This document shows positions 1 through 11,185 of a DNA stretch of 64,000 nt, piece after piece. Position 1 is the first letter of the stretch, and each line of letters starts with the position of its first letter. Under the pieces are notes generated by a model. The model searched no databases, was not told the origin of the DNA, and saw nothing but the letters and a program-made list of their open reading frames with translations. The stretch is from Endomychus coccineus (taxonomy: Eukaryota > Arthropoda > Insecta > Coleoptera > Endomychidae): contig OY294070.1 in the NCBI GenBank assembly GCA_958510875.1, forward strand, positions 114,556,703 to 114,620,702, given 5' to 3'. A program made the translations under genes and the position numbers.

Positions 1-123
1 CCCCATTGGGTTCCTGTTACTTCGCTTTGATAGATTTTAATTTTACATGAAATTTTAATTTTCTAAATAATATGATTTAGTTTTTTTAATATTGGAAATA
101 ACCTGTACATAACCCTCATTACA
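1..123 (-). repeat. LTR-like repeat E, fragment cut by window edge
   Basis: About 93 bp (31-123) closely match 12811-12900 in direct orientation, and 20653-20745 in reverse. Read on the minus strand, all three begin TGTAATGAGG or nearly so. The two longer copies end in TTACA, which gives TG...CA ends like an LTR. Here the repeat starts at 123 and runs off the left edge. It directly abuts a LINE relic, so it probably inserted there. No target duplication can be checked. Confidence 0.5.
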
Positions 124-129
124 CCGCCT

Positions 130-912
130 TCTCATCTAGAGCCCCTTTACCATCCAATGAAGGCAGAGGAGCGAGACAGAAACGGGTTGACGCAATTAAT
201 GGAAATCTGGCAAAAATTTGGAAACGGGGATCTGATAGTCTAGTAGAGTTTATTCCAAACAGAACTCAAGCTTGCATCTTCCCCAAGAAGGTGGATCCCA
301 CAATCCGTAATATGAATTCATATGAAGTCTTCTAGTCTTTCATATCCATGCTTGGGATCACTACCAAATGCATCCTAGCATAGGATGATCATGTGAAGTC
401 CTTTGCGAAAACCACTTCACGAAAACTTGATTTTCTAATCCGTGCCAAGAGCTACTTCTATCCCAGCCGCTTCTCATAATGTACAAAGCACAGATTCGAC
501 CTGTCCTGGAGTACTGTTCAAATGTTTGGAGTTCCACTCCCAAACATACGGTGAAACTTTTGAATTCTATCCAGACAAGAGATATTCATCTGATTGATGA
601 TGACGAATTCAGTGACTCCCCTAGAACATTGTAGAAAGGCGGGCGATCTGTCCTTCTTCTACAGATATCCTCATGGTTGGTGGTCTTCAGAAATCTCGCA
701 CGTTGTTCTACCACGAGATATTTCAGATAGGTGGACTAAACGAGGTCAAGCTAGTCACCACTTCACTTTCAAGCTCGAAAACTGCCGGACTTTTCCGTTT
801 CAGATCGATCGAACGCCAAAATTGTGGAGTTCGTTGCCTAGTGAGGTCTTTCCTCATGCCTAAAACCTCCAAACCTTCAAGAAAAATTCGAATGCCTATT
901 TCCCAACATTCC
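130..912 (+). pseudogene. LINE reverse transcriptase C-terminal relic (Jockey/CR1-like)
   Basis: Pieces in shifting frames resemble the part of insect non-LTR reverse transcriptases downstream of the active site. Near 195-330 there is a segment ending in ...TQACIFPKKVDPTIRN. Near 470-580 come MYKAQIRPVLEYCSNVW and a stretch ending in IQTRDIHLIDD. Near 610-690 comes LEHCRKAGDLSFFYRYPHG, and then a tail with the W-x-S-L-P motif near 815-835. At least three frameshifts and several stops are needed, and the catalytic FADD region is missing. The same family recurs at 26040-26640, 29675-30856, 33850-34420 and 50505-50957. Assignment to the broad Jockey/CR1 group is from memory of family motifs; the exact clade is not settled. 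Confidence 0.7.
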
Positions 913-3861
913 ACCGATGCTCTTTAAACATTAAAGGTTTTACTCTCGTGTAGTCCAGGCACAGGAAGAATATTTTTTGAGTTACAGTTATTCTATGTTT
1001 TACGATCTCTCTTCTGGAGGGGTTACGTGGAAATATATGACTGTTACACCATGTGAATGTTCTCGCCAAGTACGTCAATTCAGTCACTCCAGGAATTTTT
1101 TGGGGAGAATCTACCTGGTTCGCAAAAGTTCCGAATATCATTCTTCAAGTTATTCAAAGAGATGATCGATTGGTACATACTCGAATTTAGAAGCTTGGGC
1201 ATAAAAAATGTGGTTTCTCCACATTTCGAACTACTGCTCTTCCGCAGCCTCATTATTCCCTCAGTTGCCTTTTTCATTTTTCCCTAATCAAAATCAGGTT
1301 TGAAAGTGGTACGTCTTGAAACAGGAAATTATTGAAACCAATTTGGTTCTAGGAGTAAACACCGTTAGCAGAAATCGAATACTTACCCCAAAAGTTGTGC
1401 ATTACAGATTGTTACCTCATAAGTTATCGTTATCCTTGTGCTGAATCAAAAGGAACCTTGCTTCGAAGAAGTGTTTTTTTTCATTCCATCTTTGTGCGTA
1501 ACACCAAAAAAAAATAAAATAGGAAACTTTTCCCTCATAATAACCAAAACTCTATCTTTTATCGTTTCCATTATCCTCGTTATAGACATCCCCATCTTGG
1601 ACACGCTACTATATATAATATACGATATAGGTTCAAGTATCGACCTTGTAAAATACATCATGTTGTCAATTCGAATGAACTTTTAATGTAAAGACGTAGA
1701 GTATAATTTGCCGTCTTCCCACGACTGACCTGCTTCTAATCATTCGCAATATCATTTCAGTCCCTAGGGAGTATGGGAATTTGTTATCGGATTACAGTCA
1801 ACTTTTATAATGTGTTGAATTGTAGCAGTAACGTGTGGAGAATTTTTATTTTCGTAATTTGGACCCAAGACGTACGGGGTAAACGAATCACTCGACAGGC
1901 GATAATTTTTTGATGGCTCACGTAACAAGCTTCTAAATGTGTCTACAATTTTGACTTGAAACTATCACGTAATTACTCTGACAACTAGAGCATTTTCAAC
2001 CCCCGATAGTGGTGAAATGGTACCACTTTGGGTAAGCTAACGGGACATGCATTAGTGCTTGATATCGCCGGCTGATACAATCAAAATCGTGAGTCGACAA
2101 GATGACGTAAGAAAATCATCACTGCCTCTCGGTCTATTAGTGGTAGCTTACTTAGCTGATTATTCTGTCTTCAAATCACAGAACGGCTGATTTTATTCAT
2201 CAGAGGTTATACGAAATTTTTGGAGACATTCTGAAACCAAAACTAGTCGTCTGCTTTCAAGAGAGACGTAGATGCTTGTTCCTGTCAAGAGTGTCAAATT
2301 CCAGTTGGGAAGGTTGCTCGAGTCAAATCGGAATACAAAACGTGTTCGACAAAACAATTATACTCCCATGATTTTGGAATAAGGGAACAGATATCTATTT
2401 TCAATGTCACTGACAAGACTAAGGGAAGGTCCGTGGTAAGTTATTCCAGTTTATTTTAGAATTTTGAACAACCTGAAATAGTGGGAGTGAAGGGATCGGA
2501 ACAACAAGAGCAGCAGCATCATATACGAGAGTACTTTGCAATTTGTGACGACCATTTCCCTAACATTTCGGTGGATTTGAATAATGTGTGGTTGCTGCTT
2601 TCACACACACAAGGAACATGTCAAATTTCAATTGGTCATCTTGTTCCATGAAATTGACATACTACATACATATTTTGCCACTGCCTTCTTATGCTCTCAT
2701 AAGTTTGGAGAATGAAGCAGAATGAGATGTAAATACCACTAACAAATCACAATGACTTTTCTCAGGATTTTGTACAAAATTTGGATAGGTAAATTCTTCA
2801 TTTTTCTCCTCAGTGTATAATAATCCAAAGCGAAGATAGATCGAAGAATTTCCATCCATTCAATATCTTTGTTCACTCCTAGAACACTTAATTCTATATT
2901 TGTGGGTAGCATAGAATCGTATTAATGCAAGTAAAATGATAACGTATTTCATGTTTATGTATCTTTGGATATCTATGTTAATTTCATGGTACTTAACTTG
3001 TTGTTTATGTCGATGACCTTTTCTGGTCTAACTTTCAACTTTTTTTTGTTTTAGAGAATTCATTATCGAGATGTTTCGAATTGCCAAATGATTCCTTTTG
3101 AAGTAAGTTCGATTCTGTACTCGGAGTTTCGTATTCCACATTTTAACATCGAAACAACATCACATTGGCGGATATAAAATTTCGGAGTTCGATCAAAACA
3201 GGTTGTTCAACTTATCTCTTAGGAAACTGTCGCGGTTACACCAACGTTTCTCACGGTCATGATACCGATAAATAACAAATGAAAATCGTAACAGTGCAAT
3301 ATAAATTTATAGTGAACGTAAAAGCAGTAAACTTACAAGTGGTTGATCGCTTGTCGACGCGTGTAGAAATAATACACAGAGAACAATTTCACAGCACCAA
3401 CGATCCGTCTACGCGCGAGGATATCGCGAAGTGATAGTCAATTGACTATATGAGGAGCGCACGCAAGCGCCCTCGTACGCGTTTAAACGTCACCCAGCAC
3501 GTGGTGTCGTGAAAGCTTTCAACGCCCACACTTCTACCCTGTGTAGCACGTCTATCATTACGAATGCGTGGTCGGTAAGGGGGAAGTTGGCGATCACGTT
3601 AAAATGTAGCGAGCATAGTGATGGCAGATTCTCCAAATTTCAGTTCTAGCGCATTGAACTTTCATCTCGCGTTAGGAATATATACCGGTTCGTGTTGAAT
3701 TCGAAAAAGGAATTAATGAATTTAGAAAAAATAACGTCTTCTACTTAGCAGAATGTTTGAATTCAATCTGTTAAATATAATGATGGCAGACTGAATGGAC
3801 ACAAATATCCAAAAATTTCATATCAAGACTGAATGAAAACAGTATTGGACTAAGGAACAGC
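913..3861. other. Nearly 3 kb without recognisable feature
   Basis: Only short AT-rich frames with no family resemblance. A locally GC-richer block at about 3340-3560 (several CG dinucleotides, CTCGTACGCG) stands out from its surroundings. It could be part of an LTR or a promoter-like island, but I found no partner repeat and no gene next to it. Confidence 0.4.
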
Positions 3862-3944
3862 ACGGGCGCCAAATGTAATAACTAACATCGAGTCTTTCAT
3901 CATTTACATTTATATTTATTGGTCGATAACATACTCATCTGTAT
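3862..3944 (-). repeat. Possible LTR end with primer-binding-like site
   Basis: On the minus strand GTTATTACA is followed directly by TTTGGCGCCCGTGC. Many gypsy-type elements have an LTR ending in ...ACA followed by a TGGCGCC primer-binding site, so this may be the 3' edge of a 5' LTR. The rest of the LTR would have been cut away by the transposon starting at 3945. No matching second LTR was found in the window. Confidence 0.3.
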
Positions 3945-4420
3945 ACAGGGTGTCCCAGGTTTTAGTAGCAGAACTGTTACAGTCGATAGAAAATTTGATT
4001 AAAAAAAAAAGTTCCTATTAACGTATATGCACAGATGCTTAATTTTTAAGATACAGGATGGGGTGTTCAATTTTATGAAATATTTCCTTATTTTGCTTGT
4101 ATCTCCGAAGATAATTTTGATGTCTCAATGAAATTTGATACCGTGGATGCGCAGTAAGGTTACTACATTTGCACATAATTTGAGACCGGTATTACTTCCA
4201 GTGACTAGTAGATATATGTATTTAATAACAACAAATTGATCCGAAAAGTGTTATCACACTGTAAATGCTACTTTTTAGGAACAAACTTCGATGTAGAATT
4301 TAAACCGAAACGAATAAAGTCTTTTGATATTTCATAGTACATGGCACATCAAATTTGATTTTTGTAATTGATTACCATCACTATGAAAATCGAGTGGAAA
4401 TTGGAAAAAGAGCGAGATGA

Positions 4421-5760
4421 TTCCTTTTTCCAACTGGATGGATGTCCTTGACATTATTATTCACCAGTTGAAGAATGGTTTAATGATAATCATCATGGTA
4501 GATGGATAGGTAGAGGAGGTCCTGTCCTGTGGCCTGCACGATCGCCTGATATTACTACTCTAGATTTTTTGTTTGGGGGCTTCTTGAAAGTATAGTTTAT
4601 AGTCCAGCAGGCAATAAGCCGTGGAAAAGGCCATAGTAAAAAAAAAATGTAGTAAGTTAGAATTTCAATTTTTCTGTATTATATTCCTATTACCCCATAG
4701 ATCATTCATGACTATCAAGACCGCGGGGGTCGACCTTTCTATCTCCCCAAAACGGGGTTTCAACCCCTCAGAGGAGCATTCTTATATAAATAATCCAAAA
4801 TTAATGAATTAAAAGCCGTAAATGACCCCTAGCATGTTTTTTGGATCGCGGATCACGATTCCGCTGTTATTTTTCCCAAAAAACTCTCTCCAGATGGAAA
4901 ATTCGAGAAATTTGAGATTTTCCTGAGACGTTCGTGAATGATAGGGTATAATTTTATCGCAAAAATGACCTCTAGTAGGTTTTTCGGGTCGCTGAACACG
5001 ATTCCGCTGTAATTTTCCCAAAAAAGTCTCTTCTGATGTAAAATTCGGGAAATTTGAGATTTTCCTGAGACGGTTATGAATAATAAAGTACAATTTAGTT
5101 GAAAAAATGACCTCTAATACTTTATTATTCATAACCGTCTCGTAAAAATTCCAAATTTACCGAATTTTCCATCTGGAGAGAGTTTTTCAGGAAAAATAAC
5201 AGAGGAATCGTGATCAGCGACCCAAAAAACCTACTAGAGGTCATTTTTGCAACAAAATTATGAATTATATATTACATATAAATTCCCCAAATTTCCACTC
5301 TGGAGGGAGCTTTCCGAGAAAACTAACTGCGGAATCGTGATCAGCGACCCAAAAAACTTACTAGGGGTCATTTTCGGCTCTTAATTCAATAATTTTGGAT
5401 TGTTTTCATGAGAATGCTTCTCTGGGGTGTTGAAGCCTTGTTTTGGGTGGGTAGAAAGGTCGACCCCCGCGGTCTTGATAGTCATGAATGATCTATCGGG
5501 TGTTAGGAACAAAATGCAAAAAAAATTCCGAAATTCTAGGTTACCATATATTTTTTTTCATTTTCCGGTTCGTTGCCTGTACTAGTATTCAACCCCTGTA
5601 GAAACTCGTGAACAGCTCATATGAAGAATTCTGAGTGCAGCACAAAAGGCATTTCTTCCAATGTTTTCGTTGAAGTTAGAAGATCTATTGTATGACGTTG
5701 TGAACTATGTATACGAGAATATAGGTATCACTTTGAACAATTTCTTTGTAATTATTACAC
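4421..5760 (+). pseudogene. DDE transposase C-terminal half, split by foldback A
   Basis: Left part: a degraded F-x-x-D-G-C-P motif (near 4428-4446), then WIGRGGPVLWPARSPD and LDFFVWGLLESIVYS up to 4600. Right part: YSTPVETREQL from 5586, then after a frameshift RCELCIRE...HFEQF. These match, in order, the conserved motifs of an insect DDE transposase group often annotated with an N-terminal DUF4817 helix-turn-helix: the D-G-x-P-A-H block, WPARSPDLTPLDFFLWG, VYSTPV, and a terminal HFEHLL. The coding sequence breaks exactly at the VYSTPV motif, where the foldback begins and ends. Stops and frameshifts show it is dead. The first catalytic Asp block is absent here, but it is present in the relic at 48480-48930. 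Confidence 0.7.
4601..5582. mobile_element. Foldback element A, copy 1
   Basis: The ends read AGTCCAGCAGGCAATAAGCC and GGTTCGTTGCCTGTAC. The whole 0.98 kb folds on itself: the left-arm block GGGGGTCGACCTTTCTA and the right-arm block TAGAAAGGTCGACCCCC are exact complements. The centre holds sub-repeats with GGTCGCTGAACACGATTCCG or its complement, at about 4843, 4988, 5209 and 5334. The flanks look like an 8 bp target duplication, TAGTTTAT at 4593-4600 and TAGT-AT (two bases lost) at 5583-5588. No protein is encoded. A second copy lies at 61434-62596. Confidence 0.75.
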
Positions 5761-6390
5761 AACATTTTGAAAATTTGTCTTGTTAACTCTCGTTGATGAA
5801 CTCACTATAAATTAAAATACATTGTATCTATCTGATTTGTATAGTTTTGGCAATAAAAATTTGATGTTCGGCCTTTCTTCGTAATATATCACTGTAGAGA
5901 TTAGAAAAGACTTATGTGTGTCTCTCAACGACGTTCTTTTAATGTAAGGTTTCTCTTTTTCCAATTTCCACCCAATTTTCATGGTGGTGGTAATTAATCA
6001 GAAAAATTAAATTTGTTGTGAAACGATGCCAGGTTCATAGAAATATCAAGTGATTCTGTTTGTTTTGATTTAAATTCTGCATCGAAGCTTGGTCCTAAAA
6101 AGTAACCTTTACAGCGTGATAACACTTTTCGACTCCATTTATTGTTATTGAATATCTACGCCACTGGGAGTAGTACTCAAATTATGTGCAAATGTGGTGA
6201 CCTATCTACGCATACACGGTACCATATTTCATTGAGACATCTTGATTATCTTCGGAGATAAATACAAATTTTTTTCAAATTTAACACCATCCAGCTCAAG
6301 AATTGATCGTCTGTGCATATATGTTAATAGGAATTCTCAAGATCAAATTTTCAATCGACTGTTAATTTTCTGCTTCTAAAACCTGTTTAC

Positions 6391-6910
6391 ACTATATATA
6401 TAAGATTCACATACCATTGACTAACTCACTTACTCGGTCGTCACGGAATCTCCGAAACTATAAAGTCGATCGAATTGTAATTTTGTAGGTAATTTTCTGA
6501 TATAAAACCCCCTAAGAACGAATTTTTTGGAATTCAATTCCAAATGGGATGAAAGACTCCGGTAGATTAATGAATCGTTATCACAGATCATACTTTCTAT
6601 GGCAGACAACACATAACCTCTCAACAAGATAGTTAACGTTTACATCACAGACAGCTGATTCAATAACAGTCGAATTATGTACGTGACATACCATAACAAA
6701 GATATCCCTGTTAATTCAATTAAACTTCCACTTCACAGTATAATTTCACGTCTATCTGCGCCCTTAACTGTATCTACCCATTTGAAATAGTATGCATTAA
6801 GTCTTTAAACTTAGAGAAGTACATCGCAGCGGCCAATCTGACGCTTTCTTCTACGAGTATTATCAGCTGTTTTTGCGGATGTAGCCCGCAGGAAAATTTG
6901 ATCCAGTCCT
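6391..6910 (-). repeat. Short dispersed repeat D, near-complete copy
   Basis: Read on the minus strand it begins with a GC-richer segment containing ACAGCTGATAATACTCGTAG and GAAGAAAGCG. It ends with GGAGATTCCGTGACGACCGA, then GTGAGTTAGTC and TATATATATAG. The same order is found in pieces at 9985-10075 (5' part), 20290-20640 with 22118-22335, and 35805-36345. It has no coding capacity and looks like a non-autonomous element of about 0.5 kb. I could not assign it to SINE, MITE or Helitron. Confidence 0.55.
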
Positions 6911-7616
6911 CGCCTCCGTTGAATGATGGCCCTTATGAATATGTTTCTAAAAATCCTTTATTTAGATGCGTTAAATTAGTGAATCAATCATCATAATCAT
7001 GCTCCGCTGTAATCCCCGATAATTTCAAATACAAACTTAGAATTTCGAGCCCTTACCTTCCTAACGTGTATTGCTCACCTATGATTCATAAAGCGAATAA
7101 TTCCATAAGACCAATCATTCCAAAAGTTAGTTGTCCAACGTATAATATAACGAAATGGTTAGTTGAGGAATTTGACCCCTAAGTTCACAAAGCTTATCTG
7201 TGAAAAATTCTTCGGAACTAATTCCAAAATTGAAAGACTTCCAACTTGGACCTATTTAACAATACCTCAATCCCAGAGTCGATGAACAGTTTGAGGAAAT
7301 GTCTTTCAAATATTAATATCTCCGATACAAATGCACACAATACGTCTTTGTGTATGGATCAAAATTACTTTACTTTCAACAAAAACTACTATAAACAAAT
7401 AAGCGGATGTGCAATGGGCACTCACCTCTTTTCCTATTTGGCCAATATTTTTCAAGCGAACTTTGAACTTTCTCAAAATCAGAATTAAATCATTTCTAAA
7501 AGTTTGGTACTTATATGTCGATGAAATTTCCGCGATTATGAGTCAAGATTCCGATTTACATGACTTTTTGAACAGGCCTTAGCCAATTTCATCCACTGAA
7601 ATTCACTGTCGAAATA

Positions 7617-9151
7617 CACACATCAAAAGAATCTAAGGGTCAAGCATATTTTGAGATTGTTTGTTAATTCTCGGAGATCCACGTGGCATCATCGCGTTGC
7701 AGATCTTTGTTTGTTATTTACACAATACTTTTTCATCATTTCGAACATCATGGCATGTGTTCCTCTTTTTTTCAATGACTATTCATTTTCTTCATGTTGT
7801 TCCTTGTTTCATTTATCAGATCAAATCAGATGTTATCCGACCAGCGAATGTTAATTATTGAAAATTTTGAGTAGTGTTGTTTGTCTAAATTATGGAACGT
7901 AATCACCTTCAGAGAGACGTGCACTTAAAGGCCATTGGAATGCTTCAAGCTGGAATGTCGCAGAGGGTTGCTGTCAATGAATTAGGGACTAACCAGTCCA
8001 CTTCAAGTCGTTTATGGATTCGTTATAATCAAACTGGTGATGTTAGAGAGCAACATACTGGCCGTACCAGAATAACAACGGCGGCACAGGTTAGATTTCA
8101 GAGAATTCAAGCTCTGAGAAATCCAACCCACACGGCAGGTCAACTAAGTTTGGAACTCAGAAACGCTCACCATATACAGATAAGTGACCAAACAGTGAGA
8201 AATAGACTACACGAGTCCAATTTACGTGCCAGGCGTCCATGGAGAGCTCCACCATTATCCAGAAGAAATTTCGAGGCCCGAATAGTCTGGGCTAGAAATC
8301 ACATCGAATGGGGCGTGCAAGAATGGACTCCTGTGTTGTTTAGTGATGAATCGAGATGCGGTTTACGACCAGATACTAGACGTACTCGTATATGGAGACA
8401 ACCTGGAAATGTTTGGAGACTTAGGACTGCACAGGAAGTTCACAGCTACCAAGGCGGAACGGTGATGGTTTGGGGTGGTATCAGCATTGGCGGAAGAAGC
8501 GACCTCGTATTGCTGGAGAGGTTTGTTTATGCTCTTAGATATAGGGACCTGATATAAGAACCATTTGTCATTCCGTATGCAGCTGCAGTAGGTGAAAACT
8601 CCATCTTCATGCATGACAATGCGCACCCTCATACCGCCGCGATCGTAAGAGATTACTTGGATGAGAGTGGTATAAGTGTTTTGGATTGACTTGCTCAATC
8701 GCCAGACCTGAATGCGATTGAGCATGTTTGGGATTTGCTTGGCAGAAGAATTTTAAGGCGTAACATTCTCTTCCAGACACGAAATCAATTGTTCCATACT
8801 GTGGTTGAAGAATGGAATGCGATTGATCAGGAAAGCATTGATAACCTTATTCTCAGCTTACCAAATCGATGTAGGGCAGTTTTGAACAATCGCGGTGGAC
8901 ACACTCTGTATTAGACATTGACCAGTGACAATTTGTTTGCTCAGGATCCTAAGTGTATTGAATTCGAATTTTTCTCTCTTTTCAGATAGATTAAAGCTTC
9001 AAATTGATTTGCAAACTTTGTATGAAATTATAAATAAATTATGTGGCAAAAGATTATGTTCTACGTGGGTAACAAAAATTGTATTGAATTCCCATTACCA
9101 AGTGACGAAACCCTGAAAATATCGCTGACCCCTACATTTTTTTGATGTGTG
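7617..9151 (+). mobile_element. Tc1-family DNA transposon inserted in PLE-1
   Basis: Terminal inverted repeats of about 45 bp: CACACATCAAAA... at 7617 and its complement ...GATGTGTG ending at 9151. They also share internal GGGTCA and ATATTTT blocks. The left flank ends in TA as expected for Tc1; the right flank has lost the TA. The element contains one full-length transposase gene in the plus direction. Removing it brings the two halves of the PLE reverse transcriptase back together in register at FTVEI/EEQ, so the insertion boundaries are well supported. Confidence 0.8.
7892..8914 (+). pseudogene. Tc1 transposase, full length with two in-frame stops
   Basis: It cuts and pastes the Tc1 element by binding the TIRs through its N-terminal helix-turn-helix domains. 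The reading frame is one continuous 340 codons from ATG 7892 to TAG 8912-8914, the usual size. There are only two interruptions: TAA at 8555-8557 and TGA (probably an old TGG) at 8687-8689. N-terminal region: paired-like HTH, with GMSQRVAVNELGTNQSTSSR near residues 25-45. Catalytic triad: LFSDESR (about residue 153), FMHDNAHPHTA (about residue 240), then SPDLNAIEHVWD, with 34 residues between the second Asp and the Glu. This is DD34E, the Tc1 signature. All three acidic residues are kept. Two point mutations in an otherwise intact frame mark it as younger than its neighbours. Confidence 0.9.
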
Positions 9152-9756
9152 GAGGAACAGATAAGCAGCTTTCCTTGATATTAATATTATGAGAGAAATC
9201 ACTTGGATTTTAAAATATACCGAAAAACCACTCAAACAAATATTTATACACCAATTAATTACGAATAGTGTTATTCACAGATTATTGAACGTCCCTTTTT
9301 TGTCTGTTTTCAACTTTGCAATACAATCCGTTTGAATAGATGTAAGAACAAGCTAAAAAAACGTTTATGCTACACCTTTGATAAGGTTTCATACTTCGAC
9401 AATCCGAGATTTACTAAATCGATTGGGGGTCGTGAACAAAATGATATGTGAGCCACACTAGAAGGACTATTCAAACACGGTATAAAGAATATTTTCACCA
9501 TATAAAGAAAAATAATGGTGAAAAATCAGCGTTAACCGAATATATTTATATACAGGTCACACCTATTCTGAAGAAAGTTTATCACTTTCAAAACACAGTA
9601 CCAACGAATATGTAGGTAATTTAGAAGGGATGTGAATGTATAAAAGAAAAAGCAATTTACTAGATTCCGATTTATCTCCAGCAGAGCAAAATCCCTTATT
9701 CGCATCATTAGCCCCGTAATAGTATTAAAACAGACACATTTTGATTTCTAATTTAG

Positions 9757-9801
9757 TGTACTCTGTAATGGCTACTTGGTGGTTGAAAGGTCCTCAGTAC
9801 T
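9757..9801 (+). ncRNA. Decayed hammerhead ribozyme in PLE-1 tail
   Basis: Stem I is GTACT (9758-9762) with AGTAC (9796-9800). The core CTGATGA is reduced to CTGTAA (one base lost). Stem II is GGCTAC (9770-9775) with GTGGTT (9779-9784). GAAA lies at 9785-9788, then a very short stem III and a CUC cleavage triplet just before stem I closes. The same arrangement appears at 14714-14758. Hammerheads are known in PLE tails from published work; this copy is probably inactive. Confidence 0.55.
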
Positions 9802-9984
9802 TTATCAGTTATTCTATTGAATAAGAGGGATTGTTTCATATTTATGCCATATTAATATTCCTGCCAATCCAAATAATCCTTCACATGACATTGAGTATAA
9901 TTTCTTAATTAATTAATTGTCTTTTCACGCCTTTTCTTTCTACTCATTCGAAACATACATTAAATATTGAAACTTGAGAGATGA

Positions 9985-10075
9985 TACCGCGGCGGCGGTT
10001 ACTTCGTTTTTTTCTGCGGGTAATAGCAGTTACGGCGAGCGTAGCTCGCAAACAACAAGTGGTATCAAATTTAGG
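9985..10075 (-). repeat. Short dispersed repeat D, 5' fragment
   Basis: On the minus strand: a GCGAGCTACGCTCGC hairpin, then CTATTACCCGCAG and an adjoining CTCAAGTTTCAATATT. This parallels 20420-20520 and 35815-35900. Only the 5' part of the repeat is present. Confidence 0.45.
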
Positions 10076-10277
10076 CAAGAATTTCTTTTTCATGATTGAT
10101 TAACTTCAGATAGGTATTACTTTTCTATTTATAACTAAACAAATCGGTATAAGAACTCATTCCAAAGAATGTCTAAATTTCATATTACATTATACATTCA
10201 TATCCATATTCATGTTTCCTCTCCATGAGAGTTCCGATTTGGCACTTACGTGGATTCGCTCCAACTTTATTTGATTA

Positions 10278-11185
10278 TACAGGGTGATTCAAATTAGATG
10301 CATTAGCATTGCTATCACCGTTATATTAAGAGGGTTGGTTGACTAAAGGAAAAGATGTGCATTTCAATGCTGAATGATCTATCGGAAAGAAATTGAAAAA
10401 ATTCCCATTGGCTCGGGAAATATACGACTGAACAAAAAAACCTGTTTTCGTTATCATTTTTTCACAGCTTTATAACTGATTATTCTATGAAACAAAGAAT
10501 AAATTTGTGACGCTCTTCAATAAAATAATATCATATTCCAGATATGAAGTTTCGTTTTTTAGATAACAAAATCAACTTTATTTTTCTAAATATGGACCTG
10601 GATCTTCTATTCAATTTTTGAGTAGCTTTTGGCGTTGGGTGACTTTTGAGTAACTTGAGATGCATCACACTTCCCTCTTAATTCTTTGCTTTAGGACATA
10701 TTTGATTTTTTTAAATTGAAGAGTAGGTATTGAGTTTGAAACCAAATAAAGTGTGCCTTGACTATTACAAAGATAATTTTATGAAGAAGTTATTGAATAA
10801 ATAATCTTACTTTTCTATTTATGCGTTACAAATTTTGAATATGATCAACATACTATTCAGATGTCCCTCTGGTATCTTGTATGACAAATTTTTTAAATAA
10901 TATCTCAACAAGGGTCTAAGCAAATAAATATAAGTTTCATTAGTTTTTAATGGTTTGCAGATAACAAGATCGATTTTCTCAATTTGGCTTCGTGATTTCA
11001 ATAAAAAAGCACTTTTTAAACTTTATTGATGATAAAATAAGATTTCTAGCAAATAAACAATGTCTGTATTTCTAGATGTTCAAAAAGGTATCCGTTGACT
11101 TGAATACAGTTCTCGATTCCCTGTGGTATTTTACTTATTGCCCTTCGTACAGAACATCTTGCTATCATCTGCATCTTTGTTATAT
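10278..11185 (-). pseudogene. DDE transposon relic, 3' half
   Basis: The plus-strand left edge TACAGGGTGATTCAAAT (10278) resembles the terminus at 3945. On the minus strand, 11180 to 11070 encodes MIARCSVRRAISKIPQG and ENCIQVNGYLFEHL. This is the C-terminal R-R-x-x-x-C-I-x-x-x-G-x-x-F-E-H-L motif of the same DDE transposase group. The remainder down to 10278 is AT-rich non-coding element body. No catalytic residues remain. Confidence 0.5.

Larger units (their letters stand above)
3945..6391 (+). mobile_element. DDE transposon with ~450 bp inverted arms
   Basis: The left end reads ACAGGGTGTCCCAGGTTTTAG. About 450-480 bp of left arm (3945-4430) return in reverse complement at about 5945-6391. 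Landmarks include CACATTTGCACATAATTTGA in both arms and AATTGGAAAAAG at the inner ends. Between the arms lies the C-terminal half of a DDE transposase (4421-4600 and 5586-5760), interrupted by foldback A at 4601-5582. The N-terminal half of the transposase is missing, so the copy is internally deleted. Arms this long are unusual for this group. A related terminus (TACAGGGTGATTC) occurs at 10278. Confidence 0.65.
6980..9840 (+). mobile_element. Penelope-like retroelement relic (PLE-1), split by Tc1
   Basis: Reverse-transcriptase motifs come in order: YLPNVYCSPMIHK then RPIIPKVSCPTYNITKWL (about 7050-7170); LCMDQNYFTFNKNYYKQISG then CAMGTH (about 7350-7425); a Y-V-D-E active-site remnant (about 7515); and HPLKFTVEI (about 7590-7615). 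After the Tc1 insertion the protein resumes at 9153 with SFLDINI and YRKTTQTN, which are the PLE motifs (L)PFLD and YRKPTHT. A GIY-YIG nuclease remnant follows (about 9440-9640; recognisable by comparison with 14415-14600). The 3' tail has a hammerhead-like fold at 9757-9801. Many frameshifts and stops make it non-functional. PLEs are reverse-transcribing elements with a GIY-YIG endonuclease; here only the RT core, part of the nuclease and the tail are visible. Confidence 0.75.

Noticed and set aside
2460..2653. 64-codon open segment after an AG acceptor-like site, with a Q/H-rich start.
   Set aside because: No start codon, no donor, no recognised domain, and the nearest GTAAGT is 20 bases upstream of the acceptor, too short for an intron.
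8363..8725. 120-codon minus-strand ORF.
   Set aside because: Antisense shadow of the Tc1 transposase, which has the full DD34E signature in the other strand.
9899..9925. TTAATTAATTAATT run as a possible origin or binding site.
   Set aside because: Similar simple AT repeats occur elsewhere (for example 18305); no supporting context.
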